A stretch of DNA of 25,978 nt from CAVQGF01 sp045807945 (lineage in GTDB: Bacteria; Acidobacteriota; Terriglobia; Terriglobales; Acidobacteriaceae), in the NCBI GenBank assembly GCA_045807945.1, contig JBJMGI010000130.1, positions 1 through 25,978 of the forward strand. The letters run 5' to 3'. Below are positions 22,000-25,978 of this stretch, piece by piece; position 1 is the stretch's first letter, and each line of letters opens with the position of its first letter. Below the pieces are notes generated by a model that did no database searches, had not been told where the DNA came from, and worked only from the letters and a program-made list of their open reading frames with translations. Made by a program: the position numbers and the translations under genes.

Positions 22000-24048
22000 G
22001 TGCGCGTGGCCGCTACTGCATTCGCGATCCTGTTGAGCCTTACTTTTGCGTTCGCCCAAAACACTCAATCCGATAAGCCGGCATCGCTGCCGTACAGTCC
22101 GTCCCTCGACACCAGCATCATGGAGAAGAGCGCTGACCCCTGCACCGATTTCTATACCTACGCGTGCGGCGGGTGGATGAAGCAGAACCCCATCCCTTCG
22201 GACCAGGCGGCTTGGGGCGTCTTCAGCAAGTCGTTCGACCAGAATCTTGCGTTTCTGCGTTCGCTCTTGGAAGAGGCGGCAAAGGGCGGCGCGGGGCAGG
22301 ATCCCTCAGAAAAAAAGATCGGTGACTACTACAGCGCGTGCATGGACGAAGCCGCAGTCGAGAAAGCCGGCGCGATCCCACTCAAGCGCGGCCTCGACCT
22401 GATCGCCAAAATCAAATCGCAAAAAGATCTTGCTGATGCGTTGGCCGAGTTCCACGCGCAGGGCGCGAACATGATCTTCGATTTCGACTCCGTGCAGGAT
22501 GCGAAAGAGGCAACACAGTTCATCGCGCGGGCCGACCAGGGTGGTCTCGGATTGCCTGACCGCGATTTTTATTTCCAGACCGACGCGAAATCGGCTGAGA
22601 CGCGCGCCAATTACCTGGCCCACATCATCAAAATGTTCCAGCTGCTGGGCGATTCGCCTGATCTTGCGGGTAAAGAAGCGCAGACGGTGATCTCTATCGA
22701 GACTTCGTTGGCAAAATCGTCACAGACTCGAGTGGAGCGGCGCGATCCGTACGCGATCTATCACAAGATGACGGTCGCCGATCTCGAAAGACTGAGCCCA
22801 TCGTTCGCCTGGCCGCAATATCTGAGCGGTGTCGGATTGAAAGATCTGAAGTCGCTGAACGTTGCCGCACCGGATTTCTTCAAAGGCATGGAAGCGCAGC
22901 TGAAGAGCGTTTCTTTGCGGGATTGGCAGACGTATTTGCGCTGGCAGCTTGCGCATCACTCGGCGCCGTATCTTCCTTCTGCGTTCGTGAATGAGAACTT
23001 CAATTTCTTCCGTAAACAGCTTTACGGCGCCAAAGAGCTGGCACCACGTTGGAAGCGCTGCACGAACTACGTCGATCGCGATCTTGGCGAGGCGCTGGGT
23101 AAGGTGTATGTCGCGCGCGCCTTCACGCCCGAAACCAAACAACGGACACTAAAGATGGTGCAGGAGATCGAAGCGGCCATGGGGCGCGACATCGAAGGCT
23201 TGCCCTGGATGAGCGCCAGCACCAAACAGGAAGCGTTGAAGAAGCTGCACGCGGTCGCAAATAAAATCGGGTATCCGGACAAGTGGCGCGACTATTCCAA
23301 GCTGAACATCCAGCGCGGAGACCTGCTGGGGAACTTCGCGCGCAGCGGCGTCTTCGAATTCAACCGCGAGTTGGCGAAGATCGGCAAGCCGGTGGACCGC
23401 GGCGAGTGGGAGATGACGCCTCCGACAGTGAATGCCGAATACAACCCGACGATGAACGACATCAATTTTCCCGCCGGCATCCTGCAGCCGCCATTTTTCG
23501 ATCCCAAGATGGACGACGCCCCCAACTATGGCGATATCGGCTCGACCATCGGGCACGAACTCACCCACGGCTTCGACGATGAAGGCCGCCAGTATGACGA
23601 AAAGGGCGATCTCCGCGATTGGTGGACTCCGGAAGATGCGAAGCAGTTCCAGCAGCGCGCGAAGTGCGTGAGCGATCAAATGTCGAGCTACACGATCGTT
23701 GACAACATCAAGATCAACGGGAAGCTCACGCTCGGTGAAGATGTCGCCGACCTCGGCGGAAACGTCCTCGCATGGGCGGCATGGAAAGAGGCCAACAAAG
23801 ATAAAAAGCTGGAGCCGATCGATGGTTTTACCCCCGAGCAGCGTTGGTTCATCGGCAACGCGCAGCAGTGGTGCACCAACGAACGCGACGAGCTGATGCG
23901 TGTGATGGCGGTGACTGATCCGCACTCGCCACCGAAGTACCGCACCAACGCTCCTCTAACCAACATGCCGGAGTTCGGTGAGGCCTTCAGTTGCAAGGCG
24001 GGCTCGCCGATGGTGAAAGAGAAGAAAGACATCTGCCGGGTCTGGTAA
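22000..24048 (+). CDS. Secreted M13-family (neprilysin/PepO-type) zinc metallopeptidase
   Basis: A 682-residue enzyme starting at GTG 22000, with GGAGG eight bases upstream. Residues 1-23 are a signal peptide ending in AFAQ. The N-terminal M13 domain opens with DPCTDFYTYACGGWMKQNPIPSD, the usual family start. The zinc site is GHELTHGFDDEG with His519, Glu520 and His523, then LGEDVADLGG with Glu580 as third ligand and Asp584 supporting it. NAEYNPTMNDINFPAGILQPPFFD and the C-terminal CRVW are also canonical. Length and order are normal and all catalytic residues are present. It should cleave peptides below about 40 residues in the periplasm. The YeiH-like gene starts eight bases downstream, so the two are probably one transcript. 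Confidence 0.96.
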   Translation: MRVAATAFAILLSLTFAFAQNTQSDKPASLPYSPSLDTSIMEKSADPCTDFYTYACGGWMKQNPIPSDQAAWGVFSKSFDQNLAFLRSLLEEAAKGGAGQDPSEKKIGDYYSACMDEAAVEKAGAIPLKRGLDLIAKIKSQKDLADALAEFHAQGANMIFDFDSVQDAKEATQFIARADQGGLGLPDRDFYFQTDAKSAETRANYLAHIIKMFQLLGDSPDLAGKEAQTVISIETSLAKSSQTRVERRDPYAIYHKMTVADLERLSPSFAWPQYLSGVGLKDLKSLNVAAPDFFKGMEAQLKSVSLRDWQTYLRWQLAHHSAPYLPSAFVNENFNFFRKQLYGAKELAPRWKRCTNYVDRDLGEALGKVYVARAFTPETKQRTLKMVQEIEAAMGRDIEGLPWMSASTKQEALKKLHAVANKIGYPDKWRDYSKLNIQRGDLLGNFARSGVFEFNRELAKIGKPVDRGEWEMTPPTVNAEYNPTMNDINFPAGILQPPFFDPKMDDAPNYGDIGSTIGHELTHGFDDEGRQYDEKGDLRDWWTPEDAKQFQQRAKCVSDQMSSYTIVDNIKINGKLTLGEDVADLGGNVLAWAAWKEANKDKKLEPIDGFTPEQRWFIGNAQQWCTNERDELMRVMAVTDPHSPPKYRTNAPLTNMPEFGEAFSCKAGSPMVKEKKDICRVW

Positions 24049-24056
24049 AACAAAGG

Positions 24057-24995
24057 GTGGAGCGCCCGCCCTTGGTCGCGAAAGTGGTTTTCATCCTGGG
24101 GTTGATCTTTGCAATCAGTCCCTGGGCGTCCCCTCCTGTGGCGCTCGCAGTGGGTCTCGCGCTCGGGCTGCTCTCGCTCAATCCATTTCGCGCTCAAACA
24201 AAATCATCCACGAAGTATCTGTTGCAGGCGTCGGTCGTGCTGCTTGGCTTCGGGATGAACCTGATCAGCGTTCTTCGGGCCGGACGAAGTGGGATCCTTT
24301 ACACGGCGGTCGGGATCACGGCCACGCTCGGGATGGGTTACGCCCTCGGCAGGATATTCAAGGTTGAAAAAGTAGCGTCGTTTCTGATCTCGACCGGCAC
24401 TGCGATCTGCGGCGGCAGCGCCATAGCCGCGGTTGCTCCGATACTCGGAGCGGACGACGAAGAAATGTCCGTCTCGCTGGGGACGGTCTTCATTTTGAAT
24501 TCCATAGCGCTGCTGATCTTCCCGGCGGTCGGAATGTCGCTGCATCTTTCGCAACAGCAATTTGGATTGTGGGCGGCGCTCGCCATCCATGACACCAGCT
24601 CGGTCGTCGGCGCTGCACATAAATACGGTGAAGCGGCGACGGTGATTGCGACTACCGTAAAATTGGCGCGCGCGCTTTGGATCGTGCCCCTTTGCATCGC
24701 GACCGCCGCGTTCAAGCACAGCAAGGCAAAGATCCAGTGGCCCTGGTTCATCTTCTTCTTTGTGCTTGCGGCAGTAGCGAACAGCTACTGGCACGCGCTC
24801 GCACCGGTTTTCCGGTTTTTGTATCGGCTGGGCGGAATCGGATTGACGGCGACGCTGTTCCTGATCGGCGCGGGAATATCACCCGCAACCGTGAAAACAG
24901 TCGGCGTGCGGCCGCTGGTGCAGGGAGTCGTACTCTGGGCCATCGTTGCTGTGGGAACGGTGCTGCTGGTGCGCGCGGCCGTGATCGGAATCTGA
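24057..24995 (+). CDS. YeiH / UPF0324-family inner-membrane transporter (putative sulfate exporter family)
   Basis: About 312 residues if translation begins at GTG 24057. TTG 24072 with GGAG nine bases upstream is a fair alternative, and the frame also extends back into the M13 gene. The protein is almost entirely hydrophobic, with about nine to ten membrane segments. It carries the family blocks LLQASVVLLGFGMNL, STGTAICGGSAIAAVAPIL, AALAIHDTSSVVGAA and GGIGLTATLFLIGAGIS. The family is annotated as a putative sulfate or organosulfur exporter on limited evidence, so the substrate is open. It follows the M13 peptidase with an eight-base gap, which suggests coupling rather than a shared function. 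Confidence 0.87.
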   Translation: MERPPLVAKVVFILGLIFAISPWASPPVALAVGLALGLLSLNPFRAQTKSSTKYLLQASVVLLGFGMNLISVLRAGRSGILYTAVGITATLGMGYALGRIFKVEKVASFLISTGTAICGGSAIAAVAPILGADDEEMSVSLGTVFILNSIALLIFPAVGMSLHLSQQQFGLWAALAIHDTSSVVGAAHKYGEAATVIATTVKLARALWIVPLCIATAAFKHSKAKIQWPWFIFFFVLAAVANSYWHALAPVFRFLYRLGGIGLTATLFLIGAGISPATVKTVGVRPLVQGVVLWAIVAVGTVLLVRAAVIGI

Positions 24996-25013
24996 ACCCA
25001 ATCCTTCTCAACA

Positions 25014-25049
25014 GCCAGTGGATACGTGGTCGTTTAGGGCCTCACTGGC
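25014..25049. repeat. 7-bp inverted repeat with a 22-base spacer downstream of the YeiH-like gene
   Basis: GCCAGTG (25014-25020) and CACTGGC (25043-25049) are perfect inverted arms. They lie about 18 bases after the YeiH-like stop. No U-tract follows, so intrinsic termination is doubtful. Confidence 0.35.
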
Positions 25050-25086
25050 GCACTTCTACGCTGAATCACCGTTGTCCAATCCAGCT

Positions 25087-25108
25087 ACTCACGATACGAT
25101 TCGTGAGT
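25087..25108. repeat. 8-bp inverted repeat just upstream of the VWFA-like gene
   Basis: ACTCACGA (25087-25094) and TCGTGAGT (25101-25108) are perfect inverted arms around TACGAT. The element ends five bases before the ribosome-binding site TGGAGGT of the gene that starts at 25127. Position fits a repressor operator or a leader hairpin. The short TTT after it is too weak to claim a terminator. Confidence 0.5.
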
Positions 25109-25126
25109 TTGTGTGGAGGTACCGTC

Positions 25127-25978
25127 GTGAAACACGCATCCCTGCTATTCCTACTTCTCGCATCGCTGAGCAGTTTCTGCCAGGAAGCCGGTGCTCCTAG
25201 TTTGCCGCCGGTCCCAATAGCCGCAGCTCCCGTCATAAAAGGGCCATCGCCCGCACAGGTTCGCAAAGGGATCCTGTTCGGAGCGCTGGACCCGACTGGT
25301 TCCGCTATCTCCGACCTGAGCAAGGAACAGCTTCAGATAATGGATAGCGGCCAAGCAGCCACGCCGATCATGGTGCGCAAGGCGGACCAACTGCCGCTGG
25401 ATCTTGGCATTGTGCTATACGCGGACCCGAAGACGTTTTCCCAGCAACAGACGGCAGTGATTGAGCTGATCAAGAAAGTGATTCGTCCTGAAACTGACCA
25501 CGCCTTTGTTATCTCGGCCGGGGGAAATAAGCCTTGGAGTGACGGAAACCTGAAATGGGAAAACGATGTGGATGCCCTGACCAAGACCATCCAGGGCCTG
25601 GATAAGAATACGGGGTTCGGCGATCCCTTCGGCTACGAGATGCAAACCGCCTCTACCGGTTTAGGACGAGACCTGGTGCAAAAATTCGGTGGTGGCAATG
25701 GAGCGCCTTCGGTCTTCGGAGTCCTCTGGCAAATGATGAAGAGCGATGCTCGCCCGGTGCGCAAAGTGGTTGTCATCGTGCGCAACGCCTGGTCGCACAG
25801 CCCTGGCACGAGCGGCCGGTATAGCCCGATGATTGATGCCAATCTCGAGTACGTGATCGGCAACGCGCAACAGCTCGGGATTCCGTTCTATGTGATGGGA
25901 TTGGAGGACCTCTCGATCGGCAGCGCGACCACCAACATCGGCGTGACCACCACCGGCGTGCATCCAGGCGACGCCGCC
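25127..25978 (+). CDS. Secreted VWFA-related Acidobacterial-domain protein, N-terminal part (runs off the right edge)
   Basis: The frame is open from GTG 25127 to the last base (284 codons). TGGAGGT lies six bases before the start, and residues 1-18 form a signal peptide. After a Pro/Ala linker comes ILFGALDPTGSAISDLSKEQLQIMDSGQ (49-76), the presequence typical of the VWFA-related Acidobacterial domain. The A-domain-like core follows: LPLDLGIVLYADPK (89-102), DHAFVISAGG, and RKVVVIVRNAWSHSPGTSG. At the expected metal-ion adhesion site the DxSxS motif is replaced by Asp100-Pro-Lys-Thr-Phe, so metal binding is probably lost. These proteins are believed to mediate adhesion or envelope assembly, but function is unproven. 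Confidence 0.82.
   Translation, partial: MKHASLLFLLLASLSSFCQEAGAPSLPPVPIAAAPVIKGPSPAQVRKGILFGALDPTGSAISDLSKEQLQIMDSGQAATPIMVRKADQLPLDLGIVLYADPKTFSQQQTAVIELIKKVIRPETDHAFVISAGGNKPWSDGNLKWENDVDALTKTIQGLDKNTGFGDPFGYEMQTASTGLGRDLVQKFGGGNGAPSVFGVLWQMMKSDARPVRKVVVIVRNAWSHSPGTSGRYSPMIDANLEYVIGNAQQLGIPFYVMGLEDLSIGSATTNIGVTTTGVHPGDAA

Overview
The window looks like chromosomal DNA from an Acidobacteriota bacterium, probably a Koribacter-like member of the class Terriglobia. This is an inference from gene content. It contains an Oar-type TonB receptor with an N-terminal carboxypeptidase-regulatory-like domain, and a secreted protein with the architecture of the 'VWFA-related Acidobacterial domain' family. 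It also has a zinc-ribbon Hanks kinase and many secreted peptidases with short Ala/Gln-ending signal peptides. Coding density is high and both strands are used. I see no phage, transposase, integrase or CRISPR array.

Layout. 1-1670 (-): N-terminal 556 codons of an Oar-like TonB receptor that runs off the left edge. 1905-1994 (-): tRNA-Ser(UGA). 2139-5054 (+): a DUF4142 lipoprotein with a strong terminator, then a secreted S9 prolyl-oligopeptidase-family enzyme. 5105-6031 (-): a secreted PHI-1/EXORDIUM-like protein, convergent with the S9 gene across a shared hairpin. 6032-6384 holds a possible 57-codon small gene and a good promoter for a periplasmic cupin (6385-6942). 7094-7993 (-): two small genes of unknown function. 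8128-12172 (+): an S41 peptidase, a DUF962/Mpo1-like membrane protein, a zinc metallopeptidase with HExxH, and an ATP-grasp (D-Ala-D-Ala-ligase-like) enzyme. 12254-17273 (+): an efflux operon with a palindromic operator, a TetR regulator, an RND adaptor lipoprotein and an RND pump, closed by a GAAA-loop terminator. 17361-17717 (+): a half-length TauE/SafE transporter. 17691-19814 (-): a Ser/Thr kinase followed by a small membrane protein carrying a histidine-kinase-like H-box but no ATPase domain. 19956-21224 (+): a GAF/HD-GYP protein divergent from the kinase. 21316-24995 (+): a secreted degenerate JAMM-like protein, an M13 (neprilysin-type) metallopeptidase and a YeiH/UPF0324 transporter. 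25127-end (+): the start of a VWFA-related secreted protein.

How the parts may work together. The TetR-adaptor-pump block is a conventional self-regulated efflux operon. Its outer-membrane channel is not in the window. Four separate peptidase families (S9, S41, Mx-like, M13), three of them exported, suggest peptide scavenging or envelope protein turnover. The kinase, the H-box membrane protein and the HD-GYP protein share one regulatory locus that could link phosphorylation with cyclic-di-GMP breakdown. The least explained unit is the cytoplasmic metallopeptidase beside an ATP-grasp ligase. A heptanucleotide tandem repeat precedes this pair, and competing hairpins lie between its two genes. 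It is my best candidate for an undescribed peptide ligation/cleavage module.
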